From contig JAJFFS010000016.1 of the NCBI GenBank assembly GCA_021776515.1, positions 310,001-374,000 on the forward strand: a stretch of 64,000 nucleotides of DNA. Reading direction: 5' to 3'. The notes beneath the pieces are model-generated. The model made no database searches. It was not told the origin of the DNA and saw nothing but the letters and a program-made list of their open reading frames with translations. The stretch comes from Robiginitomaculum sp. Its GTDB lineage: Bacteria > Pseudomonadota > Alphaproteobacteria > Caulobacterales > Maricaulaceae. The position numbers and the translations under genes are program-made. Each line of letters opens with the position of its first letter. Within the stretch, counting starts at the first letter, position 1. Positions 9,542 to 18,259 of the stretch are shown in pieces.

Positions 9542-9913
9542 TATTTCCCGTCAGGCGCGATTTTTCACAAATTGTTTGCATATCTGCTGGATTTCTTTCA
9601 TTCTTAGTATTGATTGGTGACGCTGATCAGTGTTAGCGTCGCTTCTACTAGGGGTGCATGTAACATGAAATGTTGCGAGGCACTGAATGACGGCGGATAA
9701 ACCGCCGCAGTTCAGAAGGTGGCGGATAACTGCTACGGCCAGAAGGGGAAGCAACTGCCTTTGCAGTTATAATCTCTTCCAACTTACCGTCTTGTGGCGG
9801 GGTACGTTAGTGTACCAATAACGCGGTGGCTGGCAGATTTTGTCAGACTTTTTTTTAGAATTTACGGCGCGCCTTTTCGTCTGGTCGCGTGGAGTTCTTT
9901 TGTGGAGCATGGT
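9542..9913 (+). other. Non-coding leader region with nested hairpins before the TonB2-like operon
   Basis: These 372 bp between tRNA-Gln and the first operon gene hold no convincing gene. Two structured blocks stand out. CGGCGG (9691-9696) pairs with CCGCCG (9702-9707) inside an outer CTGAA (9683)/TTCAG (9711) pairing. AACTGC (9753-9758) pairs with GCAGTT (9763-9768) inside GGAAG (9747)/CTTCC (9776). I match this to no riboswitch class I know. It may be a 5' leader or simply a terminator-like stretch after the tRNA. Confidence 0.4.
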
Positions 9914-10684
9914 ATGACGAAGATCAAATTAATGGCGCGTATTAGTGCCGCGGCTCTTGCAGCCGCTGCCTTTGGTGGTGCAGCGCAAGCGCAACTTTCA
10001 TCAGCGTTGAAAACTGCTGAGCGTTCAACATCTGCCGGTGCAACCGCACAGGCGCGTATTGACCGCATTGATGATCAGGTTGGTGATGTGGTGCGTGAAT
10101 ATCGTGCGGCATTACAGGAAAAAGAAACCGTTGCCCTGAACGTCGATCAACAGAAAATTTTTCTGAAATCTCAGGAAAATGAAATTGATTCGCTACGTGG
10201 CCAAATTGACCGTGTGGGTGATATTCAGGCTCAGCTTCTTCCCATGATGCTCCGCATGATCGGTGCGCTGGAAGCTTTTGTTGCTTCAGACGTGCCGTTT
10301 CAAATGGAAGAGCGCGAGGGACGCATTGCCAAGCTTAAAGAATTGGCCGGTGATCCCAATCAATCCCCTGCTGAGCTTTATCGGCAGATCATGAATGCGT
10401 ATCAGATTGAGCTTTCCTACGGCAATCAAACCACATCTTATACAGAAAATGTGCTAATTAACGGTGAGCCCCGTAAAGTAGAGTTCTTGCGCATTGGCCG
10501 GGTGGCTCTGATTTATACTGATAGCAGTCAGGACATGCACATATATGATGCAACATCTGGCGGTTATAAGGATCTTCCAGAGAACTATAAACTTGACGTA
10601 CAATCTGCGACGCGCATTGCGCTAGAGCAGAAAACCCCTGAAGTTTTCCCTGCACCGTTGCCTGGCGCAACGACAGCGCAATAA
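9914..10684 (+). CDS. DUF3450 family periplasmic protein of a TonB2-like system
   Basis: This 256-residue protein has a signal peptide (about 1-25, cleavage near AQAQ), a long helical coiled-coil region (about 45-100) and a mixed C-terminal domain. It fits the DUF3450 family, whose genes sit directly upstream of TtpC/ExbB2/ExbD2/TonB2 clusters, for example in Vibrio. A periplasmic accessory or scaffold role is inferred; the molecular function is not established. The longer frame from 9794 lacks a signal sequence at its start. The ATG at 9914 has GGAG 6 nt upstream and gives a clean signal peptide. It is the first gene of the operon, 22 bp before the ExbB-like gene. Confidence 0.85.
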   Translation: MTKIKLMARISAAALAAAAFGGAAQAQLSSALKTAERSTSAGATAQARIDRIDDQVGDVVREYRAALQEKETVALNVDQQKIFLKSQENEIDSLRGQIDRVGDIQAQLLPMMLRMIGALEAFVASDVPFQMEEREGRIAKLKELAGDPNQSPAELYRQIMNAYQIELSYGNQTTSYTENVLINGEPRKVEFLRIGRVALIYTDSSQDMHIYDATSGGYKDLPENYKLDVQSATRIALEQKTPEVFPAPLPGATTAQ

Positions 10685-10706
10685 GAATAGAGAGCGAGAG
10701 AAAGCA

Positions 10707-12083
10707 ATGATAGTTAAGATGAAATCGCTTATGGGTGCCGTCGCGTTAAGCGCCGCTGCCTTGATCGTTCCTGCCGGGGCAGCCTTTGCCCAGGCGACAC
10801 CGGTTCAGTCTATTGACGAACTGATTGCCCGTGTTGGCCGCGATAGTCGTGAAGCCAATGCAGAGGCCCAGCGCCGTGTGCAGGAATTTACGCAGAAAAA
10901 AGCCCAGCAACAAACTTTGCTTAACCGGGCAAAAGGACAATTAAGGAACTTGCGATCGCAAGAAACTGCTAATAACACCAAACTGGATGCCAATAAGGCG
11001 CTGGTGCTGAAACTGGATGAAGACCTGCGCGTTGCGCAAGGCTCTTTCGGTGAATTATTTGGTGCTGCCCGTCAGGCTGCTGGTGAGATTAAGGCTGTTG
11101 TCGACGTGTCTTTCATCTCGGGTCAGTATCCTGGCCGCGGTGAAGAGCTTGGCAATGTTTCCAATAGTTCCAAGTTGCCGGAAGTTTCCGAGCTTGAAAA
11201 TATTTATAAAACTATTTTGCAGGAAGCCGCAGCCCAGGGCCAGGTTGTAACTTATACAGGCTCAATTGCTGATGTGGACGATGGTGCGCCGGTAGAGATT
11301 ACTCGCGTTGGCCCATTCTCGTCCTGGGTGACCAAAAGCGCCAGTTTTTTGAAAATTGAAGATGGTGAACTTGGGCTTCTGTCCCGCCAACCTTCCGGTC
11401 GTTTGCGCGGTCTTGCCCGCAATGTCAGCTCTGGTAGTCCTGACAAAGTCACCAAGGGTCCCGTTGATCCGACACGCGGTGTGCTTTTGGGCCTAGTGGT
11501 GCGTACACCAACATTGGCCGAGCGTTACCACGCTGGTGGTAATATTGGCTATGCGGTGAGCACCATGGCTGCCATTGGTATCTTCATCGGTGTTTGGCGC
11601 TTGTTTATCCTGTTCACCACCTCAATGGCGGTTCGGGCTCAAATGCGTCGCAAAAAAGCAGGCAAAGGTAATCCTTTGGGCCGCATTATGGCTGCTTATG
11701 AAAGCTCCAAGGACAAGGATATTGAAACCATTGAGCTTAAACTTGATGATGCCATCCTGAAAGAAAGCGGCAAACTCGAATATGGTCTCAGCCTGATCAA
11801 GGTGCTGGCCGCAGTTTCACCGCTAATGGGGCTTTTGGGGACGGTTATTGGTATGATCCAGACCTTCCAGGCAATTACCTTGTTTGGTGCTGGTGATCCA
11901 CAGCTGATGGCTGATGGTATCTCCTTTGCTCTGGTGACTACGGTTCTGGGTCTTTTGTCGGCAATTCCGCTTCTGCTGCTACACAGCTTCACTTCATCGG
12001 CAAGCCGTAGCCTTCAGCAAGTACTGGAAGAGCAGGCGGCGGGCTTAATTGCGGCGAATGCCGAAGCTCGTGCCAGTAAGTAA
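10707..12083 (+). CDS. TtpC-like large ExbB/TolQ-family proton-channel protein
   Basis: This 458-residue protein has a signal peptide (about 1-29, ending AFAQA), a periplasmic coiled-coil region (about 35-110) and further periplasmic domain, then a C-terminal MotA/TolQ/ExbB domain (about 265-450) with three membrane segments, including LMGLLGTVIGMIQTF. The layout matches TtpC of the Vibrio TonB2 system, an ExbB-like protein with a periplasmic extension that is needed for TonB2 energy transduction. It would form part of the inner-membrane complex that couples proton flow to TonB. The neighbours, with DUF3450 upstream and ExbB and ExbD downstream, match that system gene for gene. Confidence 0.88.
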   Translation: MIVKMKSLMGAVALSAAALIVPAGAAFAQATPVQSIDELIARVGRDSREANAEAQRRVQEFTQKKAQQQTLLNRAKGQLRNLRSQETANNTKLDANKALVLKLDEDLRVAQGSFGELFGAARQAAGEIKAVVDVSFISGQYPGRGEELGNVSNSSKLPEVSELENIYKTILQEAAAQGQVVTYTGSIADVDDGAPVEITRVGPFSSWVTKSASFLKIEDGELGLLSRQPSGRLRGLARNVSSGSPDKVTKGPVDPTRGVLLGLVVRTPTLAERYHAGGNIGYAVSTMAAIGIFIGVWRLFILFTTSMAVRAQMRRKKAGKGNPLGRIMAAYESSKDKDIETIELKLDDAILKESGKLEYGLSLIKVLAAVSPLMGLLGTVIGMIQTFQAITLFGAGDPQLMADGISFALVTTVLGLLSAIPLLLLHSFTSSASRSLQQVLEEQAAGLIAANAEARASK

Positions 12084-12116
12084 TCCTGAGGTAATAAGTC
12101 AGAGAAGGAGGGCACC

Positions 12117-12650
12117 ATGCCCATTTGGCTAGACCCAATGACGGCCTTAAGTAATCTCCAGCAGTTTCTGGAGATGGGTGGGAATGTTCTCCTGCTGATT
12201 ATGGTCGCCACCTTTTTTATGTGGGCTTTTATCCTGGAACGGATGGCTTACTATAGGTTTGCTCATAAAGGGATCGTCAAAAAAGCGGTCAACAAATGGG
12301 CAGCACGGGATGACCATAAAACCTGGTATGCTCATGCTATTCGGGAACGTATGATTTCCGAGGTGCGGCAAAAGACCGAGCAGAATATCAAGTTTATCAA
12401 GACACTGGTGGCTATTGCACCGCTTCTTGGTCTTCTTGGTACTGTAACCGGGATGATCGAGGTTTTCGACGTTATGGCGGCGACAGGGTCATCCAATGTA
12501 CGGGCCATGTCGGCGGGGGTTTCAAAAGCCACCATTCCGACAATGGCAGGCATGGTAGCGGCACTTTCCGGGCTGATTTTCACTAACCGGCTTGAGCGGC
12601 GGGGCTTACTGGCCACACAATCTGTCGCTGATTCCATGGAACTAGGTTAG
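12117..12650 (+). CDS. exbB: ExbB-type biopolymer transport protein
   Basis: This 177-residue ExbB is small and lacks a periplasmic extension. It has three membrane segments, with a first segment near 20-40 and the conserved LGLLGTVTGMIEVFD and VSKATIPTMAGMVAALSG stretches. ExbB pentamers form the proton channel with ExbD and drive TonB. A strong AAGGAGG lies just before the ATG. It follows the TtpC-like gene by 33 bp and precedes exbD by 10 bp, so the genes are certainly co-transcribed. It corresponds to ExbB2 of TonB2 systems. Confidence 0.92.
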   Translation: MPIWLDPMTALSNLQQFLEMGGNVLLLIMVATFFMWAFILERMAYYRFAHKGIVKKAVNKWAARDDHKTWYAHAIRERMISEVRQKTEQNIKFIKTLVAIAPLLGLLGTVTGMIEVFDVMAATGSSNVRAMSAGVSKATIPTMAGMVAALSGLIFTNRLERRGLLATQSVADSMELG

Positions 12651-12660
12651 GACTGAGAGT

Positions 12661-13071
12661 ATGCGTAGAGGTGGACGCCGTCGTGAGCAGGAAGAAGTCG
12701 ATGTCGATATGACACCGATGCTGGACATTGTTTTTATCCTGCTGATTTTCTTTATTGTTACCGCCGTTTTTGTTCAGGAACGGTCAATCTCTCTGGTGCC
12801 GCCGCCGCCATCGGACGAGGAGCCGACAGAGTCAAATCCTGTCATCCTTATTCAGGTCAACGATCGTGATGTTATTTTTGTCAATGATCAGCTTACCGAC
12901 CTGCGTCGGGTTGGTCCGGCGATTGAGCGGTTTCGTGCTGATAAGGGCGATAGCGCTATCCTGATTGTGCCTGATAATTTGGCCAGTCACGGTGTGGTTA
13001 TTACCGTGTTTGACGCGGCCAGAAACACCGGTGCACCAACGATGATACAACGGGCTGGTAGCGAATCATAA
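12661..13071 (+). CDS. exbD: ExbD-type biopolymer transport protein (first copy)
   Basis: This 136-residue protein has a single N-terminal membrane segment containing the conserved aspartate of ExbD/TolR (DMTPMLDIVFILLIFFIV) and a periplasmic domain ending near IQRAG. The aspartate is the proton-carrying residue of the ExbB/ExbD channel. It is followed 42 bp later by a second exbD with a nearly identical membrane segment but a different periplasmic part, so the two products may form mixed dimers or specialise for the two TonB proteins. Confidence 0.92.
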   Translation: MRRGGRRREQEEVDVDMTPMLDIVFILLIFFIVTAVFVQERSISLVPPPPSDEEPTESNPVILIQVNDRDVIFVNDQLTDLRRVGPAIERFRADKGDSAILIVPDNLASHGVVITVFDAARNTGAPTMIQRAGSES

Positions 13072-13113
13072 TTTTATGATGCGCTTAGCCAAGACAAAAA
13101 GCGGAGTAGAGTA

Positions 13114-13512
13114 ATGGCAAAATCACGCCAGGCCACTAAAGCAGAAGACGTGGAAATGGACATGACGCCCATGTTGGACGTTGTTTTCATCCTGTTGATT
13201 TTCTTTATTGTTACCGCCGTCTTTGTTAAAGAACCCGGCGTTGATGTAGACAAGCCATTGTGGGGCCCCGAGCTTAGCGCAGAAAAACCGTCAATTATGG
13301 TTGCTGTTGCCAGTGATGATCAGATCTGGATTAACAAGAAAATTGTTCCCAAGGCTGCTGTTGGTGCTGTGCTTGAAAAAATGAAATCTGAAAACCCCAA
13401 GGCAGAGGGCGTTATTCAGGGCGATCAACTTGCCAAGATCGGTACCGTTCTGGACGTTCAAGATATATTTCTTTCCGTAGGTATCCCTGTGAAAGTATCA
13501 ATAGAACAATAA
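13114..13512 (+). CDS. exbD: ExbD-type biopolymer transport protein (second copy)
   Basis: This 132-residue paralogue of the preceding gene has the same membrane motif (DMTPMLDVVFILLIFFIV) and a periplasmic domain that differs from the first copy's in sequence (VDVDKPLWGPELSAEKP). ExbD works as a dimer inside the ExbB ring, so two different ExbD proteins allow a heterodimer. A GGAGTAGAG-like ribosome-binding site precedes the ATG. An intrinsic terminator about 60 bp after the stop closes this part of the operon before the tonB genes. Confidence 0.92.
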   Translation: MAKSRQATKAEDVEMDMTPMLDVVFILLIFFIVTAVFVKEPGVDVDKPLWGPELSAEKPSIMVAVASDDQIWINKKIVPKAAVGAVLEKMKSENPKAEGVIQGDQLAKIGTVLDVQDIFLSVGIPVKVSIEQ

Positions 13513-13574
13513 TCATAGTTAGGGCTTGAGAGCTAACACCCTTATTGGCATCAGCTCTAGATTATAAATCAAAT

Positions 13575-13610
13575 AACGGTCCGGTTTTATAGGACTGGGC
13601 CGTTTTGTTG
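13575..13610 (+). terminator. Intrinsic terminator after the second exbD
   Basis: AACGGTCC (13575-13582) pairs with GGGCCGTT (13597-13604, one G-U pair), followed by a T-rich tract TTGTTGTTT. This would end or attenuate transcription from the DUF3450-exbD genes before the first tonB. The surrounding gap (13513-13800) otherwise shows only AT-rich sequence likely to hold the tonB promoter. Confidence 0.7.
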
Positions 13611-13800
13611 TTTCAAGCCACAACGTCTTTCCCCGCTTTGGCGGTGAAGTAAATTTTTCGCATAAATAAAAAAATTTGAGATAGGCATTTTCTAGCCTGT
13701 ATTTAAACTCAATTTCGCCTCAAAGTTGCGGAAATGTAATAAAATTCACTACTCAAGTGGTAAAAATTACTTGATCTGGATCTATTACGAGGAGTTGATT

Positions 13801-14439
13801 ATGACAACTATGGTCATGAACAGGGCATCAGATAAGTTGCAAACAGCCCGTTTTGTTAGCCTTCTTCCCTTGGCAGGGGCTATTACACTGGCGTTGTTTT
13901 TGTTAATGCGCTTTATGATATCCACTCAATTTGAAATTCCAGAGCCCGAAGATCATGTGGTTTTTGATATTAATCCCGTGATTAAAGAATTACCACTACA
14001 CATACGTGAAGCAATACCTGAGCGGATGAAAGATGTTACGCCGCCGCCGCCGCCGCCCAGGGTTAGTAAACAAACTGCCCAGAGGCCTGATGAAACGATT
14101 GCAGCTCTTACTATTCCAGACTTAAATCCGCAACGTATTCAGCCAAAAAACCTATCTTTTATATTCGTTGATAGGGATGCTCAACCAATTATAAAAATTG
14201 AGCCAATTTATCCACCTCGCGCTATCGATCAGGGGCGCGAAGGTACATGTAAGGGCATGTTTGATGTGAGTGCTATTGGTAGGCCTTATAATATTAGTGT
14301 CACGTGTTCATCATCGTTGTTTGTTCGGGCATCAACACGGGCCATCGAAAAATGGAAATACAACCCAAAAATAATTGATGGCAAAGCTGTGGTCCGGCGT
14401 GGTGTGGCAACATCGTTCAGTTTCAATATTAAAGATTGA
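13801..14439 (+). CDS. TonB-family energy transducer (first copy)
   Basis: This 212-residue protein has one N-terminal membrane segment (about 20-40), a short proline tract TPPPPPPRV near residue 80, and a C-terminal TonB domain (about 120-205) with EPIYPPRAIDQGREG and AIEKWKYNPKI. TonB spans the periplasm and opens outer-membrane receptors using the ExbB/ExbD proton motor. The proline region is short, as in TonB2 proteins. The frame extends upstream to 13726, but GAGGAG (13789-13794) sits right before the chosen ATG. It is AT-richer and more diverged than the second copy. It has its own upstream gap and probably its own promoter. Confidence 0.9.
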   Translation: MTTMVMNRASDKLQTARFVSLLPLAGAITLALFLLMRFMISTQFEIPEPEDHVVFDINPVIKELPLHIREAIPERMKDVTPPPPPPRVSKQTAQRPDETIAALTIPDLNPQRIQPKNLSFIFVDRDAQPIIKIEPIYPPRAIDQGREGTCKGMFDVSAIGRPYNISVTCSSSLFVRASTRAIEKWKYNPKIIDGKAVVRRGVATSFSFNIKD

Positions 14440-14696
14440 ATGGGAAGAGTATGCCTACAAGTTGTAGGGCTAGTCCAAAAGTCGCCTCATTGTTGTGTAA
14501 TGCCTGTGTTGACTGTGTGATAACAGATGATTTTTACATTCAGGCTAAAAAAAGACTGTTCGCAGCGGATTCTAGCCGATAGTATAATAAAAAAGCCGTT
14601 GAACAAAATCGGTGATTCAGGGGGAGTGTGAAAAGCACTCGGAGTGTTGAATCACTGTATCAGTTGTTGTGCGGGTAAATACGACAGGAGTACCAG

Positions 14697-15296
14697 ATGC
14701 GGTTTATAGCTGGATTGCCAATTGCAGCAGTCATTACAGTCGGCCTTTTTTTGCTGATGCGTTTTTTCATTTCTGGTGATTTCAAATTGGCGGATAAAGA
14801 AGAATCCGTTCGCTTTGATATCAACCCCAAAGTTCAGGAACTTGAGGTTCGCCAGCGCGAGGTCAAGCCCGAACGCACCAAAGACGTCAAGCCGCCACCC
14901 CCGCCGCCGGCTATTGAAAAGCAAAAGGCCGTGCAACCTAATGAAGGTATTGCCTCGGTCTCCGGTTCGATCCCTGATTTTGAACCGCCACAACTTAATC
15001 GCGGCAACATCAACTTTCAGGTCAGTGATCGCGATGCTCAGCCATTGGTGCGCATCGAGCCGATTTACCCGCCACGCGCCGCCGAGCAGGGCAGGGAAGG
15101 CACATGCGAAGGCACATTTGATGTGAGCGCAACTGGCAAGCCATATAACGTTCGCGTTACCTGTTCATCGTCTTTGTTTGTTCGGGCAGCAACACGGGCC
15201 ATTGAGAAATGGAAATACAATCCTAAAATTGTGGATAGCAAGCCTGTGGCACGACGTAACGTGGTCACACCGTTTAAATTTCAACTGGCTGACTAG
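14697..15296 (+). CDS. TonB-family energy transducer (second copy)
   Basis: This 199-residue paralogue of the preceding gene shares the membrane segment (LFLLMRFFIS), the KPPPPPPA-type proline tract and the TonB domain with IEPIYPPRAAEQGREGTC and AIEKWKYNPKIVD. The CXGTFDVSATG and VTCSSSLFVRA stretches are common to both copies and supply two cysteines that could form a disulfide. AGGAG precedes the ATG. The 257-bp gap between the copies holds no gene I can see and may carry a promoter. Two TonB proteins on one motor suggest different receptor preferences. Confidence 0.92.
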   Translation: MRFIAGLPIAAVITVGLFLLMRFFISGDFKLADKEESVRFDINPKVQELEVRQREVKPERTKDVKPPPPPPAIEKQKAVQPNEGIASVSGSIPDFEPPQLNRGNINFQVSDRDAQPLVRIEPIYPPRAAEQGREGTCEGTFDVSATGKPYNVRVTCSSSLFVRAATRAIEKWKYNPKIVDSKPVARRNVVTPFKFQLAD

Positions 15297-15355
15297 CGGC
15301 AAAAGAAACGCACGTTAACAATGAAAAAATTGATAGCTCCACAGGAGATTGACTT

Positions 15356-16825
15356 ATGATTGCAACAAAATGGTTTCGTGGGGCTGGTGTGTTAAAACAG
15401 ATTAGTGTGATGGCATTTGCAGCTTTTTTTGCGGTGCTTTTTGTCGCAGGCCCTGCCGATGCGCAGCGTCGTAAAAAGGATGATCAAAAAACAGAAGGCC
15501 GGGTACTCAGTACGGAAGCGGGTGAAGCTATCATTGAGGCTCAAGAGGCCATGACCGCCGAACCAGCAGACAATGTCACAGCAATTGCTGTGTTGAGCAA
15601 ATTACTGGAAAAACCAAAGCTTTCGCCCTACGAGCGTGCAATCAGTTACCAGATCCGCGGTGGTGCCTATTATGCGACCGGAAAAAATATGTCGACAATC
15701 CGTGATTGGGAGGCGGCAATTGCAACAGGTGCCTTTAATCAGGGGGAAATTGATAGCCTGACGCCGAATATTGGCCAGCTTTATATTGCTGAAGAGCAGT
15801 ATGTTAAAGGGGCCACCATATTGGAAAACTGGCTGCGTAATGGCGGTAAGGCCAATACAAAAATCCATTTAATGATCGCACAGTCGTGGTTGCAGGCGGA
15901 TAACTATCGTAAAGCACTGCCCCATGGCGAAACGGCTTTTCGTATGGCTAACCCCAAGAAAAAGAAACATTTTGATATTTTAAACTACATCTACCATGAG
16001 ATGAAAATGCCAGCTAAGCAGGCAGCTCTGCTGGAGCAGGAAGTTTCAATCTGGCCTGATGATAAAAAAGTGTGGAAGGCCATTGCCTCCCTTAAACAAC
16101 AGGCTAACAAGTCTCGCGAAGCCTTTGAAGTCAATAAAATCATGTATTTGAATGGTATGTTGAGCAAGGAACGTGAACTTCTGGCACTGGCTCAGTATTA
16201 CAGCTATTATGAGGTTCCCTTTCGTGGTGCCTCGATCCTGGAACGGGAAATGAATGCCGGGCGGGTCAGCAGAGCCAAGAAAAATCTTGAATTGCTGGCC
16301 AATATGTGGCGACAGGCCCGTGAATACGACCGGGCCATTCCAGTCCTGACAGCGGCGGCTGATATTTCAGCGGACGGTGGTTTGTATGAAAAATTAGGCG
16401 AAGCCTATTATTCTGAGGAACAGTATGACAAGGCCGAAGCATCGTTCCGCAAAGCCTTGGCAAAGGGAGTTAAAAAACCTGGCAATGCTTATGTTCTGAT
16501 CGCTAACTCACTTTATGAGCGAGATCGTCCACGCGATGCCGTCAAGGAATTTAAAAAGGCGTCGCAATACCCGTATTCCAGAAGGACCGCCAATGGTTGG
16601 GTTAAATTCATCAATGGTGAATTTGAAGTGGCTCGTAAACAAAGGGCTTTCAAAGCCCAGGTAAAACTGGACGAGTGTAAAAATCAGGCTGACCGTAAAA
16701 AGCGTATGGGTGCGGAGTTTCTTGAAGGTGTTGGTGAAATATCACAGGAATGTCAAACTATTCTGGCTCAAGATGCCGAGGCCGAAAAAGCTAAAAAAGC
16801 AGCGAGAAAAGCCAAGGCAACCTGA
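15356..16825 (+). CDS. TPR-repeat protein of the TonB2-like locus
   Basis: This 489-residue protein has a signal peptide (about 1-37, ending AGPADA) and many tetratricopeptide-like helical pairs from about residue 60 to 430, for example AEEQYVKGATILENWL and YSEEQYDKAEASFRKAL. The C-terminal tail is lysine/alanine rich. TPR proteins follow TonB2 in the Vibrio locus as well, so a periplasmic assembly or stabilising role for the TonB complex is inferred. AGGAG precedes the ATG. The gene is the last of the operon and its final 58 bp overlap the end of the converging esterase frame. Confidence 0.87.
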   Translation: MIATKWFRGAGVLKQISVMAFAAFFAVLFVAGPADAQRRKKDDQKTEGRVLSTEAGEAIIEAQEAMTAEPADNVTAIAVLSKLLEKPKLSPYERAISYQIRGGAYYATGKNMSTIRDWEAAIATGAFNQGEIDSLTPNIGQLYIAEEQYVKGATILENWLRNGGKANTKIHLMIAQSWLQADNYRKALPHGETAFRMANPKKKKHFDILNYIYHEMKMPAKQAALLEQEVSIWPDDKKVWKAIASLKQQANKSREAFEVNKIMYLNGMLSKERELLALAQYYSYYEVPFRGASILEREMNAGRVSRAKKNLELLANMWRQAREYDRAIPVLTAAADISADGGLYEKLGEAYYSEEQYDKAEASFRKALAKGVKKPGNAYVLIANSLYERDRPRDAVKEFKKASQYPYSRRTANGWVKFINGEFEVARKQRAFKAQVKLDECKNQADRKKRMGAEFLEGVGEISQECQTILAQDAEAEKAKKAARKAKAT

Positions 16826-18123
16826 TTATTGGTTGTTCCCCTACTATTTAGAAAATGATAATTTAGCCGGGGCATAGCGCTCCGGCTAAATTTTTTTAAG
16901 GCGGGGTTATTGCCCACCCAGACGTTTTGCATCTGCTGTAGTTGCGGATAGAGCTGCTGCATTTCCATGCTTGGCTCATTGGTGCCTTCAATAATCCTGA
17001 TCGCTACGCTGATCTCTTTCAAGGCATCATCGCGTTTGCCGCCCATTGCATAGGCGTTGAATAGCAAGAAATGCGAAAATGGCGATTGTGGGTACTGTGC
17101 CACAAAAGCTTTTGCCACCTGCGTACCTTTGTCCAATTGCCGGGTTTGCAAAAAACCTTGAACTATCTGGGCAAAGGCTTCCATTTCATAGTGTGGCATC
17201 ATGCCGTATTTTTGCTCCAGCCCCTCAAGATGGGCTGTGAAGTTTTTCGCACTGGCTGCTGCCTTTAGTGGCCAGTCGCTGGCAAAGTTTTCAACAAGTG
17301 CATTATAGATGCCTATAAAACGAGTTTGCATGTGGGACTTTCCAGCCAGGTGACTGGCTTTCCAGTATAGGGTTTTTGGTGCTTTTTCTGTTAAAAGCGC
17401 GCCCATCTTTGCATAACCAGCTTCCAATGTGGGCTCATCGCCCATAGCCATCAGAAAGTTTGCTTTCAGGCCCGGATTGTTTTCCAACGTATCGCCCATA
17501 CGTGCCACAGCCGGATTGCCCATGATTGGACTAAGGAAAGGGCTTTGTGCAAAATAGCCATTAAATAGTCCGGGCGCATCCATCAGTGCTGTGATAACAA
17601 ACATGCCGCCAAAGGAATGTCCCGACAATAGCCGGTATGGTGTTGTGCGGTAGGTACGACCAATGAAGGGCAAAATCTCGTTTTGTAAAGACGTCAAAAA
17701 CTGGGTTGAATGACCTGTTTGCCCTGAGGTTTGGGCCTGGGAGCTGTCATTTTTGGGCAAATAATTGTCGGCGCGTGTGGTGCCAGCATGCAAGCCAATA
17801 ATGATCAGAGGGGGAATCTCCCCTGATGCAGTCAGATGATCAGCAATGGCGGTCGTAAATTTCAAATTGTTTTCGCCATCCAGAATATACAAAACCGGAT
17901 AATGGGTTTTGGGATTGTCATAATAATTTTCGGGCAATGTTACGCTAATGATGCGGTCTTGCTCGAGGTGTTGTGATTTCACTGTATGGGTGATGTTGCG
18001 GGCATTTTTTTGCGGTTCTGCTGCCCGCGCATGGTTAGACTGGGTGAGTGTTGGTATTATGGCAGCCAATATGAGTAATAAAATATGACCTGGCATTATC
18101 CGGGTTTTGTTGCGCTTAAACAT
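16768..18123 (-). CDS. Periplasmic alpha/beta-hydrolase esterase (IroE/Fes-like)
   Basis: This is a 451-residue protein with a signal peptide (about 1-35, ending ARA) and a PF00756-type putative esterase domain (about 45-290) carrying the nucleophile elbow GHSFGG, with S170. A helical C-terminal part looks TPR-like. Relatives hydrolyse siderophore or other ester bonds in the periplasm; beside a TonB operon a siderophore-related role is attractive but unproven. The ATG at 18123 has AAGGAG 6 nt upstream, so the longer frame from 18156 is rejected. The last 30-40 codons read through an intrinsic terminator and 58 bp into the TPR gene, which suggests that the original stop was lost. Confidence 0.85.
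   Translation of the reverse strand: MFKRNKTRIMPGHILLLILAAIIPTLTQSNHARAAEPQKNARNITHTVKSQHLEQDRIISVTLPENYYDNPKTHYPVLYILDGENNLKFTTAIADHLTASGEIPPLIIIGLHAGTTRADNYLPKNDSSQAQTSGQTGHSTQFLTSLQNEILPFIGRTYRTTPYRLLSGHSFGGMFVITALMDAPGLFNGYFAQSPFLSPIMGNPAVARMGDTLENNPGLKANFLMAMGDEPTLEAGYAKMGALLTEKAPKTLYWKASHLAGKSHMQTRFIGIYNALVENFASDWPLKAAASAKNFTAHLEGLEQKYGMMPHYEMEAFAQIVQGFLQTRQLDKGTQVAKAFVAQYPQSPFSHFLLFNAYAMGGKRDDALKEISVAIRIIEGTNEPSMEMQQLYPQLQQMQNVWVGNNPALKKFSRSAMPRLNYHFLNSRGTTNNQVALAFLAAFLAFSASAS
16862..16897. terminator. Bidirectional intrinsic terminator between the TPR and esterase genes
   Basis: TTTAGCCGG (16862-16870) pairs with CCGGCTAAA (16882-16890), followed by seven T on the plus strand, and preceded by A/T runs that could serve the minus strand. 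It ends the TonB2-like operon. It lies inside the 3' end of the esterase reading frame. Confidence 0.85.
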
Positions 18124-18259
18124 TATGTTCTCCTTATGAGTGGATGTTTCAGGCATAGCTTCCCCGTTGCCAGTGCATTGACTGGCTACATGGCTGCCTG
18201 TTTGGAAAAATTGTTACGTGCTCAAATAGGCCAAAGGCCAGTAGTACAAGTGGCAATCA

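Noticed and set aside
9542-9913. Cobalamin or other known riboswitch before the TonB operon
   Set aside because: The hairpins do not show the conserved core of any class I can recall, so only structured leader is claimed.
13726-13800. Upstream extension of the first tonB
   Set aside because: The ATG at 13801 has GAGGAG at the right distance and directly precedes the membrane segment; the extension looks like leader sequence.
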